DNA of 64,000 nt from Brevundimonas nasdae (GCF_016654005.1 NZ_JAEPWN010000001.1:62001-126000); one strand, 5' to 3'; counted from the first letter of the stretch, positions 26,201 through 35,228 are shown. Notes: generated from the letters alone by a model not told the origin. Numbers and translations: made by a program.

Positions 26201-27646
26201 TTATGTTCCGCGAACTATGGCCGCTGGATCGGTCCGAGGCCAGTCGGCGGCGCCGCTTTGCCCGGTTGCGCCCGCCGCCGCCACATGTTCGGCCAGGTCC
26301 AGGGCCTGGGCGCGCAGGTCGGGCACGGCGGTGATCTCCCAGAAGGCGCCGCGCGTCAGGGGGCCGATGGCGTAGAGGCCGTCGGTCGGGCGGTCCTGGC
26401 CGATCAGGCGGCCGTCGCCGTCGACCTGCAGCCCCAGGCCCAGGGGGTCGGGGCGGCCGTATCCCTTTTTCAGGATGTCGGCGATCAGGGGCTCGCGGCT
26501 CTGCTGGATGACGCCCAGCGGGCCGGTGCAGTTGACCACCAGGTCGAAGCGTCCCCGGATGGCCCGGCGACGCCCGCGCGGACGCCAGGCCGCCTCCACC
26601 GATCGGCCGTCCAGCGCCGTCTCGGACAGCTTGCCCGCCAGCACGGTCAGTTCGCCGGAGGCCAGCATCGAATGAATGTCGCGCGCCGATCCGGGCGACA
26701 GGCGGTGGCGATGCACGTCCCACAGGGGGCGCAGATGGCGCAGGAACCGCTTGCGCTGAACCGCCGTCCACGACCGCCACAGCGGGCGGGCCGAATGGCG
26801 CAGGTGGTCGAACACGGCGCGCCAGTCGTGCGTCTGGGTCGCCTGCCGCACCTGTTTCAACACGTCGGACGGACCGCCTGAGAAGGCCTCGACATAAGGT
26901 TCGGGCGGCACGGTGGCGTGGGCGCGCGGCAGCAGGCCGTGGCGCGACAGGGCGGTGAAGCGGCGTCCGGGCCGCCGCAGCGACAGGGCCGCATCCACCA
27001 TGGTCAGGCCCGCCCCGATCAGCAGGATGTCGCGCGCGCCCTCCGCCGCCTCGGCCTCCAGCCGCCAGGGGTTTTCGACATAGAGGGGCGAGTTGCGCAG
27101 CGCCTCGTCGACGCCGGGCGGGGAGGCGGGCTCCAGATTGCCCAGGGCCAGCACGACCGCCTCGGCCTGCACCGTCCCGCCGTCGTCCAGCGTCAGGGTC
27201 CAGCCCGCGCCGTCGCGGTCCAGAGCCCTGGCTTCGGACGCCGCCAGCGTCAGACGCTCGGGCGCGCCGTCCAGCGCCTGGTCCAGCAGGTGCTGCAGAT
27301 AGTCGCCGTAAACTCCGCGGGTGATGAAGCCGTCCTGCGCCCGCCATGACGGCTGTTCCGCCAGCCAGTCCGCCAGATGCCCCGGCTGATCGGGAAAGGC
27401 GCCCATATTGTCCAGGCGCACGTTCAGCAGATGGTGGGGGTTGCCGGTGTCATAGGCCGTGCCGGGACCAAAGACCTTGCGCCGCTCGATCAGGGTGACG
27501 CGGAGCCTGGCGTTCAGCCGCAACAGGTGGATCGCCGTCAGCAGACCGCTGAATCCTGCCCCGACCACGGCCACGTTCTGGCGCCCGTCTGGCGTTCCGG
27601 TTTGCGGCATAGGCGCTCCCAACTCGACCACTCGTCCCGCACTCAT
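26201..27646 (-). CDS. FAD/NAD(P)-binding oxidoreductase (YdhS-like)
   Basis: A 481-residue flavoprotein. The dinucleotide motif VVGAGFSGLLTAIHLL lies near residues 26-41, followed by PGTAYDTGNPHHLLNV, a signature of the FAD-NAD(P)-binding family that includes YdhS. A second Rossmann motif (ILLIGAGLTMVDAAL) is central, and an ATG-like VNCTGPLG is near the C-terminus. The substrate is unknown. The start may be Met1 (27646) or Met13 (27610). It lies 46 bp upstream of the FMN protein, so a joint redox role is possible. Confidence 0.85.
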   Translation of the reverse strand: MSAGRVVELGAPMPQTGTPDGRQNVAVVGAGFSGLLTAIHLLRLNARLRVTLIERRKVFGPGTAYDTGNPHHLLNVRLDNMGAFPDQPGHLADWLAEQPSWRAQDGFITRGVYGDYLQHLLDQALDGAPERLTLAASEARALDRDGAGWTLTLDDGGTVQAEAVVLALGNLEPASPPGVDEALRNSPLYVENPWRLEAEAAEGARDILLIGAGLTMVDAALSLRRPGRRFTALSRHGLLPRAHATVPPEPYVEAFSGGPSDVLKQVRQATQTHDWRAVFDHLRHSARPLWRSWTAVQRKRFLRHLRPLWDVHRHRLSPGSARDIHSMLASGELTVLAGKLSETALDGRSVEAAWRPRGRRRAIRGRFDLVVNCTGPLGVIQQSREPLIADILKKGYGRPDPLGLGLQVDGDGRLIGQDRPTDGLYAIGPLTRGAFWEITAVPDLRAQALDLAEHVAAAGATGQSGAADWPRTDPAAIVRGT

Positions 27647-27725
27647 AACGCAATCCGGCGCGGTTCGGTTTTCGATCTTGGTCAGAAATGCCTACCGGAC
27701 AAGTAGGAAATTCTATCGTCGGCTG

Positions 27726-28631
27726 TCAGCGGCGATAGCCGGTGACCGGCGGGGCGCCGAACTCACGCGCCGCCTTCGGGGCCAGACCGGCCTTGCGGCG
27801 GCGCGCGGCGCGGATGTCGGAAATCGCTAGTGGAATCAAGGTCCAGGGCTCGACGCAATAGCGGCGGAACAGGCGTTTGGGGTCTTGCACCAGACGATAG
27901 GCCCACTCGACCCCGGCCCGGCCCATCCAGCGCGGCGCGGGCTTCTGGGTTCCGGCCTCATAGTCGAAGGCGGCGCCGACAGAGAAGATGACGCAGTTGG
28001 GCAGAAGCTCCAGATTGCGCAGGATCCAGGCCTCCTGGCGCGGCATTCCCATGCCCACGAACAGGATTTCCGGCTTGAAGGCGATGAGGTCGGCGATCAG
28101 GGCGGCGTTGTCCGCCGAACCTGCGCTGGCGTCGAAGAAGCCGTGGCGCGGCAGGATCCGGGCGTGGGGATAGACGGCGTTCAGCCGTTCGGCCGCCGCC
28201 TCGCTGACGCCGGGCTCGCCGCCGACATAGGCGATGCGCCATTTCTTGCGGTTGGCCACGCTCCAGAAATGGTCGCGCCAGTCCAGATAGGTGCAGCGGT
28301 GGAAGCCCCGGCTGTGCAGGCCCAGAGTCCGTGAGAACCAGATCATCGGCGTCGAATCGACCTCGACCATCTCGGCCTGCGCATAGAAGGCGCGCATCTC
28401 CGGGTTCTTCTGGATCAGATACAGGCTGTGCAGATTGTGGTTGGCGACGATGGTCTTGCGCCCTTCGGCCACCGCCGTCTGGACGTGGTGCAGCACTTCC
28501 TCGGGCTTCACCAGATCGACCAGCTGCCCCAGCATGTGCACGCGCTCACGCCTGCGCCGACGCTTGCGGAACTGCGGTCGCGGCGCGGATCGACGCTCGT
28601 GCGCCGGGGAGATGAAGGGTGAATCCACCAT
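27726..28631 (-). CDS. WecG/TagA/CpsF-family glycosyltransferase
   Basis: A 301-residue glycosyltransferase of family GT26. The signatures are IVANHNLHSLYL near residue 65, EVDSTPMIWFSR near 90, and the C-terminal block ILFVGMGMPRQEAWI followed by VGAAFDYEAGTQKPAPRWM. Members transfer N-acetylmannosamine, ManNAcA or other sugars onto undecaprenyl-linked intermediates for surface polysaccharide. The N-terminal 35 residues are very basic and variable, so the start may be the internal Met33. It may serve the polysaccharide cluster at the end of the window, although it stands 31 kb away. Confidence 0.9.
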   Translation of the reverse strand: MVDSPFISPAHERRSAPRPQFRKRRRRRERVHMLGQLVDLVKPEEVLHHVQTAVAEGRKTIVANHNLHSLYLIQKNPEMRAFYAQAEMVEVDSTPMIWFSRTLGLHSRGFHRCTYLDWRDHFWSVANRKKWRIAYVGGEPGVSEAAAERLNAVYPHARILPRHGFFDASAGSADNAALIADLIAFKPEILFVGMGMPRQEAWILRNLELLPNCVIFSVGAAFDYEAGTQKPAPRWMGRAGVEWAYRLVQDPKRLFRRYCVEPWTLIPLAISDIRAARRRKAGLAPKAAREFGAPPVTGYRR

Positions 28632-28679
28632 GGACGCAGGATGCAGCAGCAGGCTTCAAGGACGGGTTAGAAAACAGGC

Positions 28680-29033
28680 TTAACCCGCGTCAACCAATCC
28701 GGGGCGGATCCGCTGGACGACGACGCGCGTCAGCGAGGCCAGCGCCACCCCGATGCTGTCGGCCAGCAGATCGTACAGATTGGCCGATCGTCCCGTCAGG
28801 CCCTGCACCACCTCGACCCCTGCGCCCAGCGCGATGGCGACAAAGGCGGTGCGCCACAGGCCCAGCTTGGGAAACAGAAGCGTCAGGCAGGCGGTGATGA
28901 TGAAGAAGCCGATCACATGGGCCGACTTGTCATCCAGACCCAGATTCTCCTCCGCCCCCTGAAAGGGGCCGAGCATGGCGACGAACAGCCCGGCCAGTGC
29001 GAGACCGGCCGCGCAACGCAGTATGAACATCAT
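28680..29033 (-). CDS. VanZ-like membrane protein
   Basis: A 117-residue protein with four hydrophobic helices. The VanZ-family pattern can be seen: DDKSAHVIGFF after the first loop, a glutamate in GVEVVQ, and SANLYDLLADSIGVALAS near the end. The family has no proven general biochemical role, though VanZ itself gives teicoplanin tolerance. It follows the tRNA-Leu region on the opposite strand and precedes the glycosyltransferase gene by 48 bp, so the two could be co-transcribed. Confidence 0.82.
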   Translation of the reverse strand: MMFILRCAAGLALAGLFVAMLGPFQGAEENLGLDDKSAHVIGFFIITACLTLLFPKLGLWRTAFVAIALGAGVEVVQGLTGRSANLYDLLADSIGVALASLTRVVVQRIRPGLVDAG

Positions 29034-29165
29034 TTGGCGACGCCTTGATTGGGGAGGAGGGGCGTGGAAATCGTCAAAAACCTAACCGGAACAATGCGTG
29101 AGCGCTACTCCGACGCGCTTTTTGCTCCGCTTGCGCAAGAAAACGCACAAACTGAAAAAAGCTTG

Positions 29166-29194
29166 TTGACCCGGCCCGAGCCCTCTCGTAGATG
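29166..29194 (+). promoter_or_regulatory. Promoter of tRNA-Leu
   Basis: TTGACC (29166-29171) and TAGATG (29189-29194) are 17 bases apart. The predicted start lies about 36 bases before the mature tRNA. The preceding CTTG context is common at stable-RNA promoters in alphaproteobacteria. Confidence 0.65.
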
Positions 29195-29237
29195 ACGCGC
29201 CTTCCCGATGGAAACGCCGCAAGGCGCTGCCGACGGG

Positions 29238-29324
<87 letters not shown>

Positions 29325-29331
29325 TATTATA

Positions 29332-29370
29332 AACGGCGTCGTGTTTTCGAACACGGCGCCGTTTTCATTT
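29332..29370 (+). terminator. Terminator of tRNA-Leu
   Basis: A 14-base stem (29332-29345 with 29350-29363, one G-T pair) has the stable tetraloop TTCG and is followed by TTCATTTTT. It begins eight bases after the tRNA. Confidence 0.9.
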
Positions 29371-29513
29371 TTCGCCTATCGCAAGCCGCGCGGCGGCTTG
29401 CTGCTTGAGGCAGTTTGGGTGAATCGGCATTTGCACGCAGCTGTGCGTTTATCGGTGCGGCCTTCGACATCTGGCCGTTCCGTCCCGTCGCCTGCGCGTG
29501 TAAGAAGCCCCGC

Positions 29514-30128
29514 ATGACTGTTTATCTGCACGAGGGCGATCTGCCCGACGATCTGGACCTGGGGCCCGAGGTCGCTGTCGATTCCGAAACCATGGGCCTG
29601 CGTTTCGGCCGTGACCCCCTGTGCGTGGTCCAGCTGTCCGCCGGCGACGGCGACGCCCATGTCGTGCGTCTGAACCGCCCCGCCTATGACTGTCCGAACC
29701 TGAAGCGGCTGCTGGCCGATCCGAAGGTGGTGAAGATCTTCCACTTCGGCCGGTTCGACATCGGCATGTTCCAGCTGCACCTGGGCGTCGAGACGCGCCC
29801 GGTCTATTGCACCAAGATCGCCTCCAAACTGGCCCGCACCTACACCGACCGCCATGGTCTGAAGGACGTGGTGCGCGAGATGGTCGGCGTGGACCTGTCC
29901 AAGGCCCAGCAGTCTTCAGACTGGGGCGCGCCGCAACTGACCCAGGCCCAGCTGGACTACGCCGCCTCCGACGTTCTGTATCTGCACGCGGCCAAGGCCC
30001 GTCTGGATCAGATGCTGGAGCGCGAAGGCCGCGCCGAGCTGGCGGCCAAATGTTTCGACTTCCTGCCGACCCGTTCGGCGCTCGACCTCGCCGGCTGGGA
30101 CGAGATCGACATCTTCGCCCACAGCTGA
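29514..30128 (+). CDS. rnd: Ribonuclease D-like 3'-5' exonuclease (single domain)
   Basis: A 204-residue exonuclease from ATG 29514. The DEDDy residues are visible: Asp23 and Glu25 (VDSETMGL), Asp82 (FHFGRFDIGM), and Tyr149 with Asp153 (YAASD). It lacks the HRDC domains of E. coli RNase D (about 375 residues), a short form widespread in alphaproteobacteria. It probably trims tRNA or other small-RNA 3' ends. It comes 7 bp before lptC and may be co-transcribed with the LPS export genes, although the functional link is unclear. Confidence 0.9.
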   Translation: MTVYLHEGDLPDDLDLGPEVAVDSETMGLRFGRDPLCVVQLSAGDGDAHVVRLNRPAYDCPNLKRLLADPKVVKIFHFGRFDIGMFQLHLGVETRPVYCTKIASKLARTYTDRHGLKDVVREMVGVDLSKAQQSSDWGAPQLTQAQLDYAASDVLYLHAAKARLDQMLEREGRAELAAKCFDFLPTRSALDLAGWDEIDIFAHS

Positions 30129-30135
30129 GGCGCGC

Positions 30136-30795
30136 TTGACCGAACCCGCCGATCAGTCCCGGATCGAGGCCGACGAGGCCCGCGTCGCCCTGGCGGGCGA
30201 ACGCTGGCGCGCGCGCTCGCGGCGGGTGAAGCTGTATCGGCGGGTCCTGCCCATCATCATCCTGGTGCTGGCGGGCGGCGCCCTGACCTGGACCGTGTTC
30301 CGCACCGTCATGTCGGGCGTGGAGCGCAAGGCCAGCCAGAGCAACGAGGTCCGCCTGGACAAGCCCCTGTTCCACGGTCAGGATTCGCAGGGCCGCGCCT
30401 TCACCGTGGGGGCGCAGGGCGCGATCCGCGACGCCGCGACCGGCCAGTTCCGCCTGGTCGGACCGGCGCTGAAACTGAACCTGGGCGGACGCAAGGTGAC
30501 GGAGCTGACGGCAGGCGGCGGGACCTATAATGAGCAGGCCCGCACTGTAACCCTTGGTCCTGACGTGAAAATCTCGGACGGCGGCACCGGCTTCGTGCTG
30601 ACGACGCCGGAGGCGGTGGTCAATACGGACACCGGCGTGATCACGGGTTCAAAGGGGGTTCAGGGCGCGGGGCCTCTTGGAACCATCAACGCTTCGTCCT
30701 ATGCGATCTATGATCAGGGCCAGCGCGTGGTGTTCGACGGGCAGGGCGACAAGAAGATAAGCGGTACGATCAATCCCTCGGGATCAGGCGGATGA
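30136..30795 (+). CDS. lptC: LPS export protein LptC
   Basis: A 219-residue protein starting at TTG 30136. One membrane helix (about residues 36-57) follows a short basic cytoplasmic tail; the rest is periplasmic with beta-jellyroll repeats (LFHGQDSQGRAFTVGAQGA, then TVTLGPDVKISDGGTGFVLT). LptC receives LPS from the LptBFG transporter and passes it to LptA. Its stop overlaps the start of lptA by four bases, and gene order supports the assignment. Confidence 0.9.
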   Translation: MTEPADQSRIEADEARVALAGERWRARSRRVKLYRRVLPIIILVLAGGALTWTVFRTVMSGVERKASQSNEVRLDKPLFHGQDSQGRAFTVGAQGAIRDAATGQFRLVGPALKLNLGGRKVTELTAGGGTYNEQARTVTLGPDVKISDGGTGFVLTTPEAVVNTDTGVITGSKGVQGAGPLGTINASSYAIYDQGQRVVFDGQGDKKISGTINPSGSGG

Positions 30796-31289
30796 TGGCG
30801 ATGAAGTTCAAAGCACTGGCGGCGGTCTCCGCCCTGGCGGTCCTGGCCCTTCCGGCCGTGGGCGACGCCCAGGTGAACAAACAGACCTCGAACCAGCCGA
30901 TCGCCTTCGGCGCCGACTCGGGCGAGCAGACGCCGGCCAGCATCTCGCTGCGCGGCCGCGCCGAGGTGACGCAAGGCGGCAACCGCCTGCGCGCCGACGC
31001 CATCACCATGTTCCGCAATGCGGCGGGCGACCCCGACCGGGTCGAGGCCACCGGAACCGTCTATTTCGTCACCCCGACCCAGTCGATGCGCGGCGACCGC
31101 GCCGTCTATACGATCAACAACGGCGAAGTCGTCGTGACCGGCAACGTCATCCTGACCCAGGGGCAGAACGTCCTGACGGGCGGGCGGCTGAACTATAATG
31201 TCAACACCGACGCCGCGACCATGGCGGGGGCCCCGCGCGGCTCCGCCGGAACCCGCATCCAGGGCGTCTTCTATCCCGGCAACAACTAG
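30792..31289 (+). CDS. lptA: LPS transport periplasmic protein LptA
   Basis: A 165-residue protein with a signal peptide (KFKALAAVSALAVLALPAVG, cleavage near DAQ) and a single OstA-like beta-jellyroll domain (ISLRGRAEVTQGGNRLRADA, then GNVILTQGQNVLTGGRLNYN). It forms the periplasmic bridge carrying LPS to the outer membrane. It overlaps lptC and is followed 15 bp later by lptB. Confidence 0.92.
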   Translation: MMAMKFKALAAVSALAVLALPAVGDAQVNKQTSNQPIAFGADSGEQTPASISLRGRAEVTQGGNRLRADAITMFRNAAGDPDRVEATGTVYFVTPTQSMRGDRAVYTINNGEVVVTGNVILTQGQNVLTGGRLNYNVNTDAATMAGAPRGSAGTRIQGVFYPGNN

Positions 31290-31304
31290 AGGCCGTTCGC
31301 AGAC

Positions 31305-32096
31305 TTGGCGCGCAAGGAACTTTCCGCACTGAACCGCGACGAACCGGTCGCGGAGCCGGTCTTGGCCCCCTCCAAGGCGGACAAGGGCCTGCGTGTGCGC
31401 AACCTCGCCCGCAGCTTCGGCCAGCGTCAGGTGGTGCGCGACGTCTCCCTGACCGTCCAGCGCGGCGAGGTCGCGGGTCTGCTCGGCCCCAACGGCGCGG
31501 GCAAGACGACCTGCTTCTACATGATCACCGGCCTGATCCCGCCGGACGCCGGGTCGATCTGGCTGGACGGCGAGGACATCACCGGCCAGCCCATGTATCA
31601 GCGCAGCCGCATGGGCCTGGGCTATCTGGCCCAGGAAGCCTCCATCTTCCGCGGCATGACGGTCGAGCAGAACGTCAAGTCGGTGGTCGAGCTGAACTAT
31701 GACCGCAGCCAGATCGCAGCCGAGACGAACCGCCTGCTGAACGAGCTGCACATCGACCACCTGCGCCACGCCCCGGCCACAGCCCTGTCGGGCGGCGAGC
31801 GTCGCCGCGTCGAGATCGCGCGCGCCCTGGCGGGGCGCCCGTCCTTCATCCTGCTGGACGAACCCTTCGCCGGCATCGACCCCCTGGCCATCGCCGACAT
31901 CCGCTCGGTCATCCGCTATCTGGCCAGCCAGGGCATCGGCGTGCTGATCACCGACCACAATGTGCGCGAGACGCTGGAGATCACCGATCGCGTCTCCATC
32001 ATCTCCGGCGGCTCGGTCCTGTTCGAAGGCACGTCCGACGAAGCCATTCACGACCCCGAGGTCCGCCGGGTCTATCTGGGCGAAATGTACGCCTGA
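31305..32096 (+). CDS. lptB: LPS export ABC transporter ATP-binding protein LptB
   Basis: A 263-residue ATPase starting at TTG. Walker A is GPNGAGKTT (residues 61-69), the signature is LSGGERRR (161-168), Walker B is FILLDEPF (181-188), and the H-loop lies in LITDHNVRETL. The DLLQ-type sequence YLAQEASIFRGMTV is typical of LptB. It has about 25 extra N-terminal residues compared with E. coli. It powers LPS extraction from the inner membrane with LptFG, which are not in the window. The repeat region at 32.1 kb follows. Confidence 0.96.
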   Translation: MARKELSALNRDEPVAEPVLAPSKADKGLRVRNLARSFGQRQVVRDVSLTVQRGEVAGLLGPNGAGKTTCFYMITGLIPPDAGSIWLDGEDITGQPMYQRSRMGLGYLAQEASIFRGMTVEQNVKSVVELNYDRSQIAAETNRLLNELHIDHLRHAPATALSGGERRRVEIARALAGRPSFILLDEPFAGIDPLAIADIRSVIRYLASQGIGVLITDHNVRETLEITDRVSIISGGSVLFEGTSDEAIHDPEVRRVYLGEMYA

Positions 32097-32105
32097 GGCC
32101 CTTCT

Positions 32106-32149
32106 CCTCCCCATTTCATGGGGAGGTGGCGCGGCGCGTTCCTGCGCCG
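32106..32149. repeat. Short palindromic repeat after lptB
   Basis: A perfect hairpin, CCTCCCCA (32106-32113) with TGGGGAGG (32119-32126), is followed by CGGCGC/GCGCCG arms (32132-32137, 32144-32149) and then GACGGAGGGGTT. The motif CTCCCC-GGGGAGGTGGC recalls a common Caulobacterales intergenic repeat and is related to the element at 44799. It could end the lpt transcript, although no T tract follows. Confidence 0.65.
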
Positions 32150-32210
32150 TGACGGAGGGGTTCGTTCCGCATCGCCACAGCCTCATTCCGGGCGTCCCAC
32201 ACACCGCAAA

Positions 32211-32320
32211 CCCGTCATCCTCGCCGTTGTGGCGAGGATTTATGCTCCCAGTCTGTCAGCAAGGCGCACACCCGAAACACCGGGAGCATGGATCCTTGGG
32301 ACAAGCCCAGGGATGACGGG
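32211..32320. repeat. Inverted-repeat intergenic element before rpoN
   Basis: A 110-bp element bounded by CCCGTCATCC (32211-32220) and GGATGACGGG (32311-32320). Inside are ATGCTCCC/GGGAGCAT arms (32242-32249, 32282-32289) and a CCTCGCC/GGCGAGG hairpin (32219-32237). The GTCATCC ends recall the GTCATTCC ends of the element at 5076. The whole 368-bp gap between lptB and rpoN holds no gene. Confidence 0.75.
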
Positions 32321-32464
32321 AGAGGGAGGGGGCGGCGTCGTCAACCTATCCAACGCGCCGTTTCTGACGGGGAGGCGTTGCTGTTGGCGTCCCGTTAACC
32401 GGTTTGGCGACATTCTGGCCCCAGCAAGTTCCGGGCCAGTTCAGCGTTCGGTGGGAAAAACGAA

Positions 32465-33970
32465 GTGATCGGTCAAAGGTTAGAGGTCAGACAAGGGCAG
32501 GGGCTGGTCATCACGCCCCAGCTGCAGCAGGCGATCAAGCTGCTGCAACTGTCCAATCTCGAGCTGGAGGAATTCGTCGAGGCCGAGCTGGAGCGCAATC
32601 CGCTGCTGCAACGTGACGAGCCTGAAGGCGAGGGGCCGGACGCCCCGCAACAGGCCGAAACCGCGACCGCCGACGGTGAAATGTCCTTTGGCGACGGCGT
32701 GGGCCATGAAGCCGTGGCTTCGATGGACGCCGGGTCCGACGATGTTTACGGCGACGCCGCGCCGGGCGAGCGCACCAGCGACCGCATGACCGACGAGGCC
32801 CAGCCCGGCCTGTCCGACTGGTCCAGCGCGGGCAAGGGCGGCCAGACCTTCGAAGGCGGCGACCTCGAACGCCCCGACACCCACGAACTGTCGCTGTGGG
32901 AGCATCTGCAGGCCCAGGCCTCGTCCGCCGGATTCAGCCCCGCCGACCACGGCATCGCCCTGACCCTGATCGACGCCACCGACGAGGGCGGCTATCTGCG
33001 CGGCGAACTGAACGAATTCGCCGACCGGCTGGGCGTGCCGCTTGAGCGGATCGAGGCGGTGCTGGGCGTCTGCCACGGTTTCGAACCCACGGGCGTCATG
33101 GCCCGCTCGGTTCCGGAATGCCTGAAGCTGCAGCTGATCGACCGCAATCGGTTTGATCCGGCCATGGCGGCCCTGCTGGACAATCTGGACCTGCTGGCGC
33201 GGCGCGACCTGGCGGGACTGCGCAAGATCTGCGGCGTGGACGCCGACGACCTGTCGGACATGATCGCCGAGCTGAAGGCCCTTACGCCGCGTCCCGGCGC
33301 GGGTTTCGGCGGCGAACCGGCCCAGACCGTCGTGCCCGACGTCCATGTCCGCGCCGATCCGGCGGGGGGATGGCGGGTCGAGCTGAACGCCGACACCCTG
33401 CCGCGTCTGCTGGTCGACAAACGCTATCACGGTCTGGTCCAGGCGGGCGCGCGCTCAGACACCGAAAAGACCTTCGTCGCCGACTGCGCGGCCCAGGCCA
33501 ACTGGCTCGTCAAGTCGCTGGACCAGCGCGCCAAGACCATTCTGAAGGTCGCCTCCGAGATCGTGCGCCAGCAGGACGCCTTCCTGGCATTCGGCGTCGA
33601 GTTCCTGCGGCCCCTCAATCTGAAGACGGTGGCTGACGCGATCAGCATGCACGAATCCACCGTCAGCCGCGTCACGTCGAACAAATATGTCGCCACCCCG
33701 CGCGGCGTGTTCGAGCTGAAATTCTTCTTCACCGCCGCCATTCAATCGGTGGACGGCGCCTCGACCCACTCGGCCGAAGCGGTCCGTCACCGGATAAAAA
33801 CAATGATTGATGGCGAGGGGCTGGATGGCGACGTTTTGTCCGACGACCGGATCGTCGAAATACTTAAGGAGACGGGCATCGACATCGCCCGCCGTACCGT
33901 CGCCAAGTATCGGGAAGCCTTGAGGATTCCGTCCTCCGTCGAGCGCCGCAGGATGCTCCGCACGGCCTGA
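32465..33970 (+). CDS. rpoN: RNA polymerase sigma-54 factor
   Basis: A 501-residue sigma-54. Region I is the Gln/Leu-rich N-terminus (GLVITPQLQQAIKLLQLSNL), region II is acidic (about 55-140), and region III holds the core-binding and HTH domains. The RpoN box ARRTVAKYRE is intact near residues 482-491. It directs transcription from -24/-12 promoters with enhancer-binding proteins; in Caulobacter it serves flagellar and stalk genes. It starts at a GTG. hpf and ptsN follow, the conserved order. Confidence 0.97.
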   Translation: MIGQRLEVRQGQGLVITPQLQQAIKLLQLSNLELEEFVEAELERNPLLQRDEPEGEGPDAPQQAETATADGEMSFGDGVGHEAVASMDAGSDDVYGDAAPGERTSDRMTDEAQPGLSDWSSAGKGGQTFEGGDLERPDTHELSLWEHLQAQASSAGFSPADHGIALTLIDATDEGGYLRGELNEFADRLGVPLERIEAVLGVCHGFEPTGVMARSVPECLKLQLIDRNRFDPAMAALLDNLDLLARRDLAGLRKICGVDADDLSDMIAELKALTPRPGAGFGGEPAQTVVPDVHVRADPAGGWRVELNADTLPRLLVDKRYHGLVQAGARSDTEKTFVADCAAQANWLVKSLDQRAKTILKVASEIVRQQDAFLAFGVEFLRPLNLKTVADAISMHESTVSRVTSNKYVATPRGVFELKFFFTAAIQSVDGASTHSAEAVRHRIKTMIDGEGLDGDVLSDDRIVEILKETGIDIARRTVAKYREALRIPSSVERRRMLRTA

Positions 33971-34034
33971 CAAGCGTGACCACAAAACGGTGATCTGGAT
34001 TGACACCAAATCCAGTCGGGCGCGTTCTATCGGC

Positions 34035-34688
34035 ATGCAAGTCCAAGTCAGCGGCAAGCAAGTGGATGTCGGCGAAGCGTTAGGCTCGCGCATCTCCCAG
34101 GAACTCGAAGACGGGGTCGGAAAATACTTCGCCCGCGGCGGCGATGGCGCCGAGGTCGTGGTCTCCAAGGACGGCCACAACTTCAAGGTGGACTGTTGGG
34201 TCCGTCTCGCGTCGGGTCAGACGCTGGTGACGACCGGGTTCGGCGGCGACGCCCACTCGGCCTTCACCGAGGCACTGGATCGGCTCGAGACACGGGTTCG
34301 TCGCTACAAGCGCCGACTCAAGGACCACCATATCGGGCCCAAGGGTCTGTCGCCCGAAAAGACTGAAAACGCCGCCCGCGAGGTCGCACGCAGCATCGTG
34401 CTGCGTGACCCCGACAGCGTGGACGACGACGTCTTCGGCGACGCCAGCGAGAACGACGGCCCGCCGCCGGTGGGCATGGTCATCGCCGAGACCGAACACG
34501 AGATCCGCACCATCACGGTGGGGCGGGCGGTGCTGGAGCTGGACATGACGGGCTATCCCGTCGTGCTGTTCCGCAACGCGGCGCATGGCGGTCTGTCGGT
34601 CGTCTATCGACGGCCGGACGGCAACGTCGGCTGGATCGATCCTGAGCGGACCAGCAAACTGAACGGCCAGGCAAAAGGCACGGCCTAG
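34035..34688 (+). CDS. hpf: Ribosome hibernation promoting factor, long form
   Basis: A 217-residue protein from ATG 34035. The N-terminal S30AE domain (MQVQVSGKQVDVGEALGSRI to about 105) binds the ribosome. An acidic linker and a C-terminal dimerisation domain (about 155-210: ITVGRAVLELDMTGYPVVLF, then LSVVYRRPDGNVGWIDP) make it the long type that forms 100S ribosome dimers in stationary phase. It lies 64 bp after rpoN. Confidence 0.95.
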   Translation: MQVQVSGKQVDVGEALGSRISQELEDGVGKYFARGGDGAEVVVSKDGHNFKVDCWVRLASGQTLVTTGFGGDAHSAFTEALDRLETRVRRYKRRLKDHHIGPKGLSPEKTENAAREVARSIVLRDPDSVDDDVFGDASENDGPPPVGMVIAETEHEIRTITVGRAVLELDMTGYPVVLFRNAAHGGLSVVYRRPDGNVGWIDPERTSKLNGQAKGTA

Positions 34689-34697
34689 TTTGACTTT

Positions 34698-34729
34698 GTT
34701 GCGGGAGCCTCTAAACGGGCGCCCGCAAC
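34698..34729 (+). terminator. Hairpin between hpf and ptsN
   Basis: GTTGCGGG (34698-34705) pairs with CCCGCAAC (34722-34729). No T tract follows directly, though TATTTTT occurs at 34739-34745. It may be a partial terminator or mRNA processing signal between the two genes. Confidence 0.45.
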
Positions 34730-34760
34730 CGCCAGTCTATTTTTGAGAACCGGGTTTCCA

Positions 34761-35228
34761 ATGGATATCGCAGATTTGCTCGCGCCTAACGGCGTGGTGC
34801 TGCGCGGCGGCGCCTCATCAAAGCGTCAGGCGCTGAATGCTGTGGCCGAGGCCGCCGCCCATGCGCTGGGCGTGGACGAGGGGCGCGTGCTGGAGGCGCT
34901 GCTGGAGCGCGAGGCCCTGGGCTCGACGGGCCTGGGCTCGGGCGTGGCGGTTCCGCACGCCCGTCTGAAAGAAGTCGACCGCGTGACGGCGGTCTTCGTG
35001 CGTCTGGATACGCCGGTGGCCTATGAGTCGGTGGATGACCGTCCGGTCGATCTGCTGCTGGCCCTGTTCGCTCCGCCCAAGGACGGCGCCGAACATCTGC
35101 GGGCTCTGGCTGCGGTGTCGCGGGCGCTGCGGTCGTCGGAACTGCGCGAACAACTGCGTCAGGCGCGCACCGTTGATGCGATCAAGGCTCTGTTCGTCAA
35201 GGACGACGCCCCGGCGACGGCGGCCTGA
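34761..35228 (+). CDS. ptsN: Nitrogen-type PTS enzyme IIA
   Basis: A 155-residue EIIA-Ntr. The phosphorylated His66 lies in GSGVAVPHARL, the family's active-site block, and RPVDLLLALFAPPKDGAEHL is typical. It is a regulatory phosphoprotein at the end of the PTS-Ntr chain (PtsP-PtsO-PtsN) that senses nitrogen or potassium state; in Caulobacter this chain affects (p)ppGpp accumulation. The start at 34761 replaces an upstream ATG that would add six residues. Confidence 0.94.
   Translation: MDIADLLAPNGVVLRGGASSKRQALNAVAEAAAHALGVDEGRVLEALLEREALGSTGLGSGVAVPHARLKEVDRVTAVFVRLDTPVAYESVDDRPVDLLLALFAPPKDGAEHLRALAAVSRALRSSELREQLRQARTVDAIKALFVKDDAPATAA

Noticed and set aside
24457-26334. A 625-codon plus-strand frame after tRNA-Arg
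   Set aside because: Shadow of the FMN-binding glutamate synthase-like gene, with low-complexity text and no motif.
33990-34034. Upstream in-frame start for hpf
   Set aside because: It would add 15 residues not seen in the S30AE family; the ATG at 34035 gives the canonical N-terminus.
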